Origin: an uncultured Prevotella sp.
Lineage (GTDB): Bacteria; Bacteroidota; Bacteroidia; Bacteroidales; Bacteroidaceae
DNA: 13,865 bases
Reading direction: 5' to 3'
Assembly: GCA_900547085.1 (NCBI GenBank)
Contig: URFI01000032.1
Coordinates: forward strand, 1 to 13,865
Below are positions 1 to 6,967 of this stretch, piece by piece. Made by a program: the position numbers and the translations under genes. How positions within the stretch are numbered: the stretch's first letter is position 1; every line of letters begins with the position of its first letter. The notes below the pieces were generated by a model. That model was given only the letters and a program-made list of their open reading frames with translations, had not been told where the DNA came from and did not search any database.

Positions 1-289
1 GTCTTTCGGGGAGTGGAGAAGGAAGTTCTTTCTCGAACTCATTCTCCAAGACAGATACAAGTGTGTCATACTTGGAAAAATGCAAATCTTGGTATAATAC
101 TTCGCTTGACATTACCTCTGCTTCGGGATGAGAAAAGCCTTGTGCTATAGCATCGCAGTAAGTTGTCAATGCTTCGTCTGCGCGAGCAGTTATAAACGTA
201 TTTTCATTCACTCTCTCTGGAAAATGCTCTCCGAGATACGCTTCCAACTTCAAACGGAAGTAAGAAAGTTCTTTCTTTGTTGTTGTCAT
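1..289 (-). CDS. DUF1896 family protein, 3' end beyond the window
   Basis: An open frame on the minus strand starts at the ATG at 287-289 and runs without a stop to the left edge, giving 96 residues of the N-terminal part. It is recognisable as DUF1896, a small Bacteroidota family of about 130-145 residues found on mobile elements; the hallmark segments HPEAE (residues 54-58) and LHFSKYDTLVS (69-79) are present. About 40 residues should lie outside the window. The function of the family is not known to me. The start is 25 bp downstream of the integrase stop on the same strand, with an AAGAAG-like purine stretch before the ATG, so it is probably co-transcribed with the integrase as the second gene of the element. 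Confidence 0.85.
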   Translation of the reverse strand, partial: MTTTKKELSYFRLKLEAYLGEHFPERVNENTFITARADEALTTYCDAIAQGFSHPEAEVMSSEVLYQDLHFSKYDTLVSVLENEFEKELPSPLPER

Positions 290-314
290 AATCTTCTTGG
301 TTTAGGGTTGTACA

Positions 315-1547
315 TTATTTTGAGTTGATGCCCATAGCAACATTGAACTTGTCTAACTTGCCAGCCAGCTGTTCCATATCGTGTTCTATTTTCTTATTGG
401 TAATACGGGCATAAATTTGTGTAGTTTTAATATTGGTATGTCCCAGCATCTTCGACACACTTTCCATGGGAACGCCCTTGCTGAGCGACATGGTCGCAAA
501 TGTATGCCGGGCAAGATGGAAGGTCAGATTCTTCTTGATGCCACAAATGTCGGCAATTTCTTTCAAATATGCGTTGGTTTTCTGATTAGTTAGGATGGGA
601 AATAGTTTGCCGTCCCGATAGGTCTTATGACTGTACTTGGCAATGATACTCCTGGGAATGTCAAGCAATAAAACATTTGTCTCTACATTTGTTTTCTGTC
701 TCTTGGTCATAATCCACTGCTTATCATCAAGTGTTACGATATTGTCTGGTGTGAGATTGGAAACATCAATATATGCTAGACCTGTGAAACATGAAAAGAT
801 GAAAACGTCCCTTACTAGTTCTAAGCGGTGGATATCCAGTTTTTTGTTGGCAATCTTCATGATTTCCTCGTCCGTAAGGAAGCCACGGTTTACCGGCTCC
901 AAGTGGAAACGATGATTGAGGAATGGGTCGTGAAGAAGATAGCCACGCTTTTGCGCATAGATGGTCACGGTTTTCAGTGCCTTCAATTTCTTGACTGATG
1001 TGTTATAGGCACACCCAGCCGCCGTACTCAGGTACAGCTCAAAGTCCTGTACTACAGATGGCGTGAACTCTGCCAGTCCAATATCTTTCTTCCCATACTT
1101 ATAGATAAGGAATTCTGCGAAATGCCTTCTTAAAACGCTGTACTTTTGCAGGCTGTCCTTGCTGATGGTATGTCCGACACGCTGTCTGACATCTTCGTTG
1201 AACTTGTCGAATATAGGGAGAAAGGTCGTGTACTCCCTGTCTTTCCCGACAAAGAATGAGCGGATTTTATCCAATGACAAGGATTCATCATCCTCGAATT
1301 TGTGGTAAATGTTATTCAGCATTGTGGAAATGGAGTCCAATGCGGCATTAGCGGATAAGGCTTCTGCCGTCCGACCTTTGAGCCTGCTGGTAGTGTTATT
1401 CCACAGCGACTTGTCCACGAATATTTTCGTAGATCCGAAATTAGCCATCTCTCCGTTAAGGAATACTCGGAGCATTACAGGCGACTTTCCTTCTTTGTTC
1501 TCATAGTTTGAGCGTAGGTAGAAGGATACCTTGAAATTTGTTCTCAT
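315..1547 (-). CDS. Tyrosine recombinase / integrase of a Bacteroidota mobile element
   Basis: A 410-residue site-specific recombinase that would cut and rejoin DNA at attachment sites to integrate or excise an element. The N-terminal part (about 1-95) fits the arm-DNA-binding domain of Bacteroides integrases (start MRTNFKVSFYLRS), about 100-205 fits the SAM-like core-binding domain, and about 220-395 is the catalytic domain. Catalytic residues seen are a beta-hairpin Lys (K282 or K285), H344 and R347 in HLAR, H370 in LGH, and the nucleophile Y379 in TTQIYARI. The box I arginine is missing: the motif reads FTGLAYIDV with A258. The CTnDOT integrase IntDOT likewise lacks this Arg, so the protein may still be active. 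Upstream lie a TAACTTTG promoter and TGCTAC repeats; the tRNA-Ser 3' end is about 310 bp away, which suggests integration there. Confidence 0.95.
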   Translation of the reverse strand: MRTNFKVSFYLRSNYENKEGKSPVMLRVFLNGEMANFGSTKIFVDKSLWNNTTSRLKGRTAEALSANAALDSISTMLNNIYHKFEDDESLSLDKIRSFFVGKDREYTTFLPIFDKFNEDVRQRVGHTISKDSLQKYSVLRRHFAEFLIYKYGKKDIGLAEFTPSVVQDFELYLSTAAGCAYNTSVKKLKALKTVTIYAQKRGYLLHDPFLNHRFHLEPVNRGFLTDEEIMKIANKKLDIHRLELVRDVFIFSCFTGLAYIDVSNLTPDNIVTLDDKQWIMTKRQKTNVETNVLLLDIPRSIIAKYSHKTYRDGKLFPILTNQKTNAYLKEIADICGIKKNLTFHLARHTFATMSLSKGVPMESVSKMLGHTNIKTTQIYARITNKKIEHDMEQLAGKLDKFNVAMGINSK

Positions 1548-1559
1548 AATGCATCATTC

Positions 1560-1698
1560 TTTTGTGTAGCACTCGGCTGCAAAGTTAATATATAACACTC
1601 TGAAAAAGAAAGAATTAATGCCGTCAATATGGTATTCGAAATCCCGTCACTGCTACATTTTTTGCTACTGCAATTTTTGTGTAGCAGTTTATGTAGCA
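1560..1698. repeat. Five-copy TGCTAC/GTAGCA site array upstream of the integrase
   Basis: The hexamer TGCTAC or its complement GTAGCA occurs at 1566-1571, 1651-1656, 1663-1668, 1681-1686 and 1693-1698. The last four form two direct pairs, each with a 12-bp step, in mirror orientation about a single centre at 1674.5, so the array is two nested inverted repeats. TTTTGTGTAGCA is repeated exactly at 1560-1571 and 1675-1686. Spacing near one helical turn and the position between the integrase and the tRNA suggest arm-type sites for the integrase, or an operator for an excision or regulatory protein. This role is inferred. Confidence 0.65.
1580..1587 (-). promoter_or_regulatory. Integrase promoter, Bacteroidota -7 element
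   Basis: Read on the minus strand the sequence is TAACTTTG followed by CA, an exact match to the TAnnTTTG -7 consensus of Bacteroidota sigma factor promoters. A start site about 6 nt downstream (near 1574) would give a leader of roughly 27 nt before the integrase ATG at 1547. No clear TTTG -33 element is visible at the expected spacing. A TGCTAC-family repeat at 1566-1571 would lie just after the start site, where a bound protein could block transcription. Confidence 0.5.
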
Positions 1699-1765
1699 GA
1701 ATTTGACCGAATGATGATTGTCAAAACATAGGGTTATGCCGTCAGGCAATGGAGGTATATACAAA

Positions 1766-1801
1766 GAAAAATCGTTGTAAAACCTTGATTTTACAACGAT
1801 T
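1766..1801 (-). terminator. Rho-independent terminator downstream of tRNA-Ser
   Basis: A perfect 13-bp inverted repeat (arms 1770-1782 and 1789-1801, core ATCGTTGTAAAA) encloses a 6-nt loop. On the minus strand the stem is followed at once by TTTTT, the layout of an intrinsic terminator for transcription leaving the tRNA gene. On the plus strand the stem is followed by AGCTAATTTTT, so it may also work weakly in that direction. Confidence 0.6.
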
Positions 1802-1859
1802 AGCTAATTTTTGAAGGCTAAAATGACAACCTTTGTGAAGCCCTTTTGAAGCCTATTAG

Positions 1860-1947
1860 CGGAGAGAGAGGGATTCGAACCCCCGAACCGCTTTAGGCGG
1901 TTACACGCTTTCCAGGCGTGCCTCTTCAGCCACTCGAGCACCTTTCC
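1860..1947 (-). tRNA. tRNA-Ser (anticodon GGA)
   Basis: An 88-nt serine tRNA reads on the minus strand from GGAAAGG at 1947-1941 to the discriminator G at 1860. The anticodon loop is CTGGAAA with anticodon GGA, closed by CACGC/GCGTG, so it reads UCC and UCU. The long variable arm typical of tRNA-Ser is present (AACCGC, loop CTAAA, GCGGTT). The T loop is TTCGAAT. CCA is not encoded. The acceptor stem GGAAAGG against TCTCTCC has an A4-C69 mismatch and a G7-U66 wobble, while the rest pairs normally. Its 3' end faces the integrase, so it is the likely insertion target of the element to the left. A good promoter lies 16 bp upstream. Confidence 0.96.
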
Positions 1948-1962
1948 TTATTATTGGTGGTG

Positions 1963-1970
1963 CAAAAGTA
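1963..1970 (-). promoter_or_regulatory. tRNA-Ser promoter, Bacteroidota -7 element
   Basis: The minus strand reads TACTTTTGCACC, a match to TAnnTTTG with the often-seen following C. A start about 6 nt downstream (near 1957) would leave roughly 10 nt of 5' leader before the mature tRNA end at 1947, as expected for a single tRNA transcript. Confidence 0.6.
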
Positions 1971-1990
1971 AGACTTTTATCTTGAATTCG

Positions 1991-2037
1991 GATGGAAAAC
2001 GGGAAAAAGTTTCACTTTTTCACTCTGCCCTTCCATC
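1991..2037. other. Hairpin between tRNA-Ser and tamB
   Basis: GATGGAA (1991-1997) pairs with TTCCATC (2031-2037), and inside it GAAAAAGT (2003-2010) pairs with ACTTTTTC (2014-2021) around a 3-nt loop. No long T-tract follows on either strand, so it is a weak terminator candidate at best. It lies downstream of tamB and upstream of the tRNA promoter. Confidence 0.35.
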
Positions 2038-2125
2038 TAATAGCTTTATTCTTTCAATAATGCTGTGATTATAAATTGGAAGTGTTTGCTTTTTATGATT
2101 GAAGCGCCACCACCCCATTTGTTAA

Positions 2126-2318
2126 GGGCGGTTCTATAAATTACCACCGTAATTTTTATTTATGTTGGACAGTTTACGTTTTGTCATCTTGCGGTCTCTT
2201 TTGGGTTCAATTTGCTTGTTCGTTCAGTCGTATAGCTCGCTATACTCCTTCACTCACAAACAAATTGACCACCAAAAACAGCCTCGCAATCTGACAAAGC
2301 TAATTTATAGAAACGCCC
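2126..2318. repeat. Imperfect palindromic element, about 193 bp (MITE- or REP-like)
   Basis: The ends are a near-perfect inverted repeat: GGGCGGTTCTATAAATTA (2126-2143) against TAATTTATAGAAACGCCC (2301-2318), with one mismatch. Further in, TTTGTCA and TTGCG segments on the left pair with copies on the right. The centre is a 29-bp arm hairpin (CAATTTG to GTATAGC, 22 of 29 paired) closing at GTATAGC-TC-GCTATAC (2230-2245). The left arm carries about 30 extra bases (2144-2175 region). It has no convincing gene; an open frame across it is explained by the repeat. The structure suggests a non-autonomous mobile repeat or a structured 3' region downstream of tamB. Confidence 0.6.
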
Positions 2319-2367
2319 GTAGACAACTACATGCACGACGGCTCATTTCACATGAGTAGGTGGAAAC

Positions 2368-5300
2368 TTATTTTGACGGTTTTGCCTTCTTCGCTCTTCT
2401 ACGTCCAAACAAGTCTTTGAGATTGGTGAAGTCTTTCTTCAAAATCAAGCCTACTCCTTGCGTGGTAAGGCTGTTGCGCGTGAAGTATCTGTCATTGGTT
2501 TGATTGTACACCTTGATGGCCAGATTGCCACTCGGCAAGAGCAGATATCGGATGTCGAAATCACCAATGAAGGTGGTCGTGGCATTGGGGTTGTCCCTGT
2601 AACCAAACTGTCCGTTGATGAGCAGGCGGTTGTTCAGCAGTCGTCCACTGAGCAGTCCTTCATACTCGGCGTTATTGAATCCTTCGGTGCCGGTGGAGAT
2701 GTTGGCACCAAAATTCCAGTTGGCGTTATCGATGACGGTATTCAGCACGTTGTTGATTTGCTGACTCAATGTTCCACTGAGGATGCTCTGCATGGCGAGG
2801 CTCGCCTGACTTTGTTGCGCCGTGCCATCAGTGCCGACGTTGTTGTTAGTGCCTTGTGAATAGAACCGGCCTACCGCCAGCAGGTAAAGCACTTGCTGGT
2901 TCATCTCCTCTTCGCTGTTGATGAGGCTGTATACCATCTGCTTGGCATCGTTGCTCAAGGTAGGCATGTCGAGGTTGAAATCCACCCGAGGGGCCTGGGG
3001 CGTGCCTGTGATGTTCATCAGACAATTGATGCGAACGTTATTGTTGGTGAACGACCGCCCGATGTTCAAGTCGGCCAAGCTCACGCCATTGACGGTGTGT
3101 GTGGCGTTGAGGTTGAGTGCCGCATGATAAGGGTCGCCCCCAAAGGTGATGGTGCTGCCCTGTTGAAATTGGAAGTCTTTCTTGATGACGTTTTGAATGG
3201 TCAGCCCATAGATACCATGATCGACAACATAATTGCCGAACATTTCGAAAGCACCCTTGTCGTAATAGTTGGCGCGCAGCACGCCGTTGCCGTTCAAGGC
3301 GATGTAGTCGCCCGTCTTGTTATCCATGAGCAGTTTGAGCGTGAGGTTGGGCGTGCAGTTGACCAACAGGTTCAGATGTAAGTCGCCAGATACCTCGGGC
3401 AGCTTTTGTGCGGCCAAAGCGGTGGTATGTTGGCGTGGTGCGATGCTATCTGGTTGCAGCGAATCGGTTCTTGTCGACCATCTGATGAAGTTCTGGGTAC
3501 TGACCGCATCCAGGCCAGCCACGTTGTACACGATTTGTGAGCCTTTTTGTGGTATGGCGTTAACGTCGATGTTTAAATCGTCACCATTACCAGTGATGGC
3601 GCAGTTGCCGTTGATGTAAGCCGTTCCATAGAAGGTATTTCCACCAAAAGTGTGCGTGTCGTAAGCCAAGAGGTTCTCTGCAGCGATGTGCAGGTCGTAT
3701 CGCAGGTTGGTCAGATTGTCGTGACGCAGGCTACCATTGACGATGCCAATGTTCTCATTGCGGTCGTAGATGGTGTCGTTCTTGAAAACAATCTCATCGG
3801 GTGTCAAGGTAATCATACCCCGCCTGAGCGTATAATGGGTGTTGAGGGGCGTGATACCCAGAGAGCCGTCGGCGACAACCTGTCCGGTGAGGTTGAGATA
3901 GGACAAGTCGCCATAAAGCCGCAACTGCCCTGTTCCGCTGGCATCGACGTCTTGCATGAACGAACCACAGTAGCCTTCGAGGAATTGCAAGCGTGTCTGC
4001 CGGGCTTGGATGGCCAAGTCGATGTAATGCTTACTTGGCGAAACAAAGCCGTTGATTAAGGTTTGCCGGCCTTGGTCGTTGGCTTGGGCTTGGATGTCGA
4101 TTTGCTTCAAGGGAGCGTTCCAGCTGACGTTGGCATCCAGGACACCCATTTGTCCGGTCTCGAATTCAAATGAACTGACCTGTACGTTGGCATGTCCCTG
4201 TGGTTTTCCAAAGACTCCCGATGCGAATGCGCGTCCAGACAACCGCCCTCCGAATGTGACGGCATCGAATTGAAGTAGGTTCAGCACATAGTTTACGTCA
4301 ATACCCTTGAGGTCGAACACGAGGGTATCCATAGGATTTTTGGTAGCCAGACCTGCCACGATGATATGTTGGTCGTCGTGATGGATGGAGAAATGGTCGA
4401 CCGTAAGATGGTTTTTGCTGTACATGATGTCCGACGGCTCGATGTTCCAGATGCTGTCTTCAATCAATATCTCCGACGGATGTATGATTACGTGGGCTGC
4501 CGGCTCACCATTCTTTTTCTTGAAGAACTGTGTCGTGGTGTTCAGAGTTCCTTGGAGCGGATGGGAGGCATGATTGTTAAACCACAGGGTAGTGAGCAAG
4601 TGGTCGTTGGCCGCTGAGGACTGCACCCGCCAGGTCCATCGTTTGTTCTCAGCATCCAGCTTGTTGGCCTCTGCGCTGAAATGCAGCGTATCGGTTGGCG
4701 TGGACAAGTGAAGATGATTGTCCTGATATCGACTTCCGTCGTAAGTGAAGTCGGGCGCGTTGACATTGATGTTCAGTTGGTTGTTGACGCTGTTAATGGT
4801 GCCACTGAGTTGCAGCGGTTGTTGCAGGGAGAGCGGGATGTCAAAAAGAAAGTTGGCCCAATCGGTCTTGCTGATGTCGGCATACAGGCGAACGTTTGTC
4901 CGTGGGGTGACGCGCCTTGTCATGGGCGTGAGCAGTTGGATGCCGGGAAGTTTGTCGATGATGACATTTTCGATGTTCTGTAGAATGGAATTGTAATCAA
5001 ATGTGCCAACTACCAGTGCGTTGCCGAAATCGCCATCGAGAGAAATGAAATGTTCTTGTCGCTGGTCATACCCTGTTTTCAATTCAAGTCTTGACAATGA
5101 ATAAGTTTGATTGGGATCGCGCATCATGACATCTGAAAGGACTATGCGGCCCGTGACATCTTTCAACGAGTGACCTGACAGCTGAGAGCTTGCCTGAAGG
5201 CTGACTATTCGGTTGGGCCACTTTTGTGTGAGACGCAAGGCCGAGAGGTTCACGTCTTTTGCCGTGAGATCGAACAGAGCGGCGTAACGTGCTTGGTTTC

Positions 5301-6723
5301 GGTCAACCTTTCCTTGGATGTTCAATACGCCATTGACATCATTGAGCGCAGCCGTTCCATCAAAGTGATCCAAACGAGAATGTGCATCCAGAGTGCCGTG
5401 TCCGTTGATTGAAACGTTTTTGTATGGGTAACCTTTGTACTCAATTTTTGGGAAATCGCCCTTGATGTTGAATGATGACTGGTTGCCTTGTTTGCGAAAT
5501 TCGCTGAGTTCAATTTTAGCGGTCAGCGACCCAAAGTCATGGTCAGACAACAAGGGAGCCAACTTAAAATCGTTGGTTTCTATCATGCCCTTGTAGGTGC
5601 CTTGAGCGACCATGGCATCAAACTTGATGTCGCCCAAATTGGATGAGAAGATTCCTTTGGAATAGATGTCTTTCCCCTCTCCATTGAAGTTGCCTGAAAG
5701 GTGGATGTGGTCAAATTTCGCCAATGGCGTGTTCTGATATTCTTTGGGCAGATACTTTTTGACGGCTGCTTGTTGAAGGTTGAGCGTCTCCAGGTCAAGG
5801 TTCCATTTTGGAGACTTGCCCCATCTCTGAATTGTTGCCTTGGCGGTAAGCTCCAGTTCGTTCTTGGAAAACAAATGGATGTGGCGTATGGCCAACGACG
5901 ATGCCGTTCCAGAAACCGATGCCTGGATGCTGACAGGCGAATGGTATTCACTGAGCTTCGAAGAAATGAAAGCCAAATCAGATGGGGTGACGTATGAGTT
6001 GTCTATGAGGCCGTGATAGGATAGCGAGGACATGAAGGGGGAGCCATTCCTCATCTGATAATTGGCGCGCACTTGATATAACACCAGTTTAGAGTTAGGC
6101 AGTTCCAATTTGAAATTCTCCAGGACGGCATGGTTCATGTTTGCCCGCAATTTAGATGAGAATGATTTTACCTGAAGGCCGGATCGTTCCTTGAAGCTCA
6201 GATTTTTCAGCTTGACATTCAGCGAGTCTTTTGACAGTGCACTGACAATAACATGCGCACTGATGTCTTTCAAATAGAGGTGCGCGGGCGAGAATTGTCT
6301 TGTCTGCGGTAAGTCCAGTTGGTCGTATTTAACAGCGCCGTGCCTCAATACGATAGAGGCGATGCGGATGGGCTTGGCCTGTGTTGTGGTATCTTTCGAT
6401 GCTAAGGAGTCGATGACGAATTGGAAGTTGGGCTTGGTGTTTTTACTACTTTTATAAAGATTAGCCTGCATGCCGAAGAGCTGAGCCGAGGAAATAGAAA
6501 TCTCTCCGCGGGTTAGCGGAATGAAATCCAGTTTCACAGAAAACCTGGATGCTTGTAGCATGGGCTTGCCTTGTTGGTCAGAGACATAAAGACCGTCGAT
6601 GATGATGCGATTGAGAAAGCCTATGTCAATGCGCTCGACCTTCACCTCGGTGCCAAGTCGCTTGGATAATAAGGATGCAACTTGCTGACCGCAGGCATCT
6701 TGTATGGCCGGTATACGCAACAA
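2368..6723 (-). CDS. tamB: TamB, translocation and assembly module inner-membrane protein
   Basis: A very large periplasm-spanning beta-rich protein (1451 residues from a TTG at 6723). TamB-family proteins are anchored in the inner membrane and reach the outer membrane, where they act in outer-membrane protein assembly or phospholipid transfer. The C-terminal TamB/DUF490 domain (roughly residues 1050-1440) is clear, with its hallmark near 1160-1195 where GIYGLTIQN is followed by an FQFQQGSTITFGGDP segment. The TTG start is doubtful: the frame stays open upstream to 6811 and encodes KKFKNILNIIIWSIVGFYL and a hydrophobic run, exactly the membrane anchor expected at a TamB N-terminus. The extension has no ATG; CTG at 6793-6795 is possible, or an ATG at 6815-6817 joined by a one-base shift. 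The protein ends in a basic tail (RRRAKKAKPSK). It is transcribed divergently from nqrA. Confidence 0.9.
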   Translation of the reverse strand: MLRIPAIQDACGQQVASLLSKRLGTEVKVERIDIGFLNRIIIDGLYVSDQQGKPMLQASRFSVKLDFIPLTRGEISISSAQLFGMQANLYKSSKNTKPNFQFVIDSLASKDTTTQAKPIRIASIVLRHGAVKYDQLDLPQTRQFSPAHLYLKDISAHVIVSALSKDSLNVKLKNLSFKERSGLQVKSFSSKLRANMNHAVLENFKLELPNSKLVLYQVRANYQMRNGSPFMSSLSYHGLIDNSYVTPSDLAFISSKLSEYHSPVSIQASVSGTASSLAIRHIHLFSKNELELTAKATIQRWGKSPKWNLDLETLNLQQAAVKKYLPKEYQNTPLAKFDHIHLSGNFNGEGKDIYSKGIFSSNLGDIKFDAMVAQGTYKGMIETNDFKLAPLLSDHDFGSLTAKIELSEFRKQGNQSSFNIKGDFPKIEYKGYPYKNVSINGHGTLDAHSRLDHFDGTAALNDVNGVLNIQGKVDRNQARYAALFDLTAKDVNLSALRLTQKWPNRIVSLQASSQLSGHSLKDVTGRIVLSDVMMRDPNQTYSLSRLELKTGYDQRQEHFISLDGDFGNALVVGTFDYNSILQNIENVIIDKLPGIQLLTPMTRRVTPRTNVRLYADISKTDWANFLFDIPLSLQQPLQLSGTINSVNNQLNINVNAPDFTYDGSRYQDNHLHLSTPTDTLHFSAEANKLDAENKRWTWRVQSSAANDHLLTTLWFNNHASHPLQGTLNTTTQFFKKKNGEPAAHVIIHPSEILIEDSIWNIEPSDIMYSKNHLTVDHFSIHHDDQHIIVAGLATKNPMDTLVFDLKGIDVNYVLNLLQFDAVTFGGRLSGRAFASGVFGKPQGHANVQVSSFEFETGQMGVLDANVSWNAPLKQIDIQAQANDQGRQTLINGFVSPSKHYIDLAIQARQTRLQFLEGYCGSFMQDVDASGTGQLRLYGDLSYLNLTGQVVADGSLGITPLNTHYTLRRGMITLTPDEIVFKNDTIYDRNENIGIVNGSLRHDNLTNLRYDLHIAAENLLAYDTHTFGGNTFYGTAYINGNCAITGNGDDLNIDVNAIPQKGSQIVYNVAGLDAVSTQNFIRWSTRTDSLQPDSIAPRQHTTALAAQKLPEVSGDLHLNLLVNCTPNLTLKLLMDNKTGDYIALNGNGVLRANYYDKGAFEMFGNYVVDHGIYGLTIQNVIKKDFQFQQGSTITFGGDPYHAALNLNATHTVNGVSLADLNIGRSFTNNNVRINCLMNITGTPQAPRVDFNLDMPTLSNDAKQMVYSLINSEEEMNQQVLYLLAVGRFYSQGTNNNVGTDGTAQQSQASLAMQSILSGTLSQQINNVLNTVIDNANWNFGANISTGTEGFNNAEYEGLLSGRLLNNRLLINGQFGYRDNPNATTTFIGDFDIRYLLLPSGNLAIKVYNQTNDRYFTRNSLTTQGVGLILKKDFTNLKDLFGRRRAKKAKPSK

Positions 6724-6818
6724 AATGATGATTGTAAGATAAAATCCTACAATGCTCCAAATGATGATGTTGAGTATATTTTTAAACTTCTTCAGACAGC
6801 GTTCAGCTTTGTTTCATG

Positions 6819-6826
6819 CAAAAGTA
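6819..6826 (-). promoter_or_regulatory. Candidate tamB promoter, -7 element
   Basis: The minus strand reads TACTTTTG followed by CATG, a match to TAnnTTTG. A start site some 5-7 nt downstream would fall near 6813, just inside the ATG at 6815-6817, so that ATG would not be in the mRNA; the CTG at 6793-6795 would then have a leader of about 18 nt. No -33 element is evident. The match may be by chance. Confidence 0.35.
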
Positions 6827-6890
6827 CATCATTTTTTGACATGGCTGAAATAAATGATTGCTTTTTCTTTTATAAATCAGTAAAAGTTAC

Positions 6891-6898
6891 TAAATTTG
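6891..6898 (+). promoter_or_regulatory. Candidate nqr operon promoter, -7 element
   Basis: TAAATTTG matches the Bacteroidota TAnnTTTG -7 consensus. A start near 6903 would give a leader of about 65 nt before the nqrA ATG at 6968. The expected TTTG -33 element is not obvious. It is the only good match in the 245-bp region between tamB and nqrA on this strand. Confidence 0.4.
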
Positions 6899-6967
6899 CC
6901 AAACATTTGGATATGAACAATATCTTATGCCCTCATTGGTTGGAAAAAAGTTTAATTTATATATTCT

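Larger units (their letters stand above)
1548..1859. other. Intergenic region between integrase and tRNA-Ser, probable att region
   Basis: No gene is seen in this 312-bp AT-rich stretch. It holds the integrase promoter, the TGCTAC array, a repeated ATGCCGTCA (1618-1626 and 1736-1744), the hairpin at 1770-1801, and a near-direct repeat TTTTGAAGSCTA (1809-1820 and 1844-1855, one difference). It lies immediately 3' of the tRNA, on the side facing the integrase, which is where an attachment site of a tRNA-targeting element is expected. The exact crossover core cannot be fixed without the other end of the element. Confidence 0.5.
1948..2367. other. Intergenic region between tRNA-Ser and tamB
   Basis: This 420-bp stretch carries no supported gene. 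It holds the tRNA promoter at its left end, a small hairpin (1991-2037), and the large palindromic element (2126-2318). The remaining bases, about 2040-2125 and 2319-2367, show nothing I can name. Confidence 0.6.

Noticed and set aside
128..328. Small plus-strand protein of 66 residues at the left end
   Set aside because: It is antisense to the DUF1896 gene, which is well supported by family motifs.
2162..2359. Small plus-strand protein of 65 residues
   Set aside because: It lies wholly across the palindromic element; the frame is explained by the repeat and has no supporting signals.
2458..4059. Several plus-strand open frames of 100-162 residues
   Set aside because: They are antisense shadows of tamB, which has strong domain support over the same bases.
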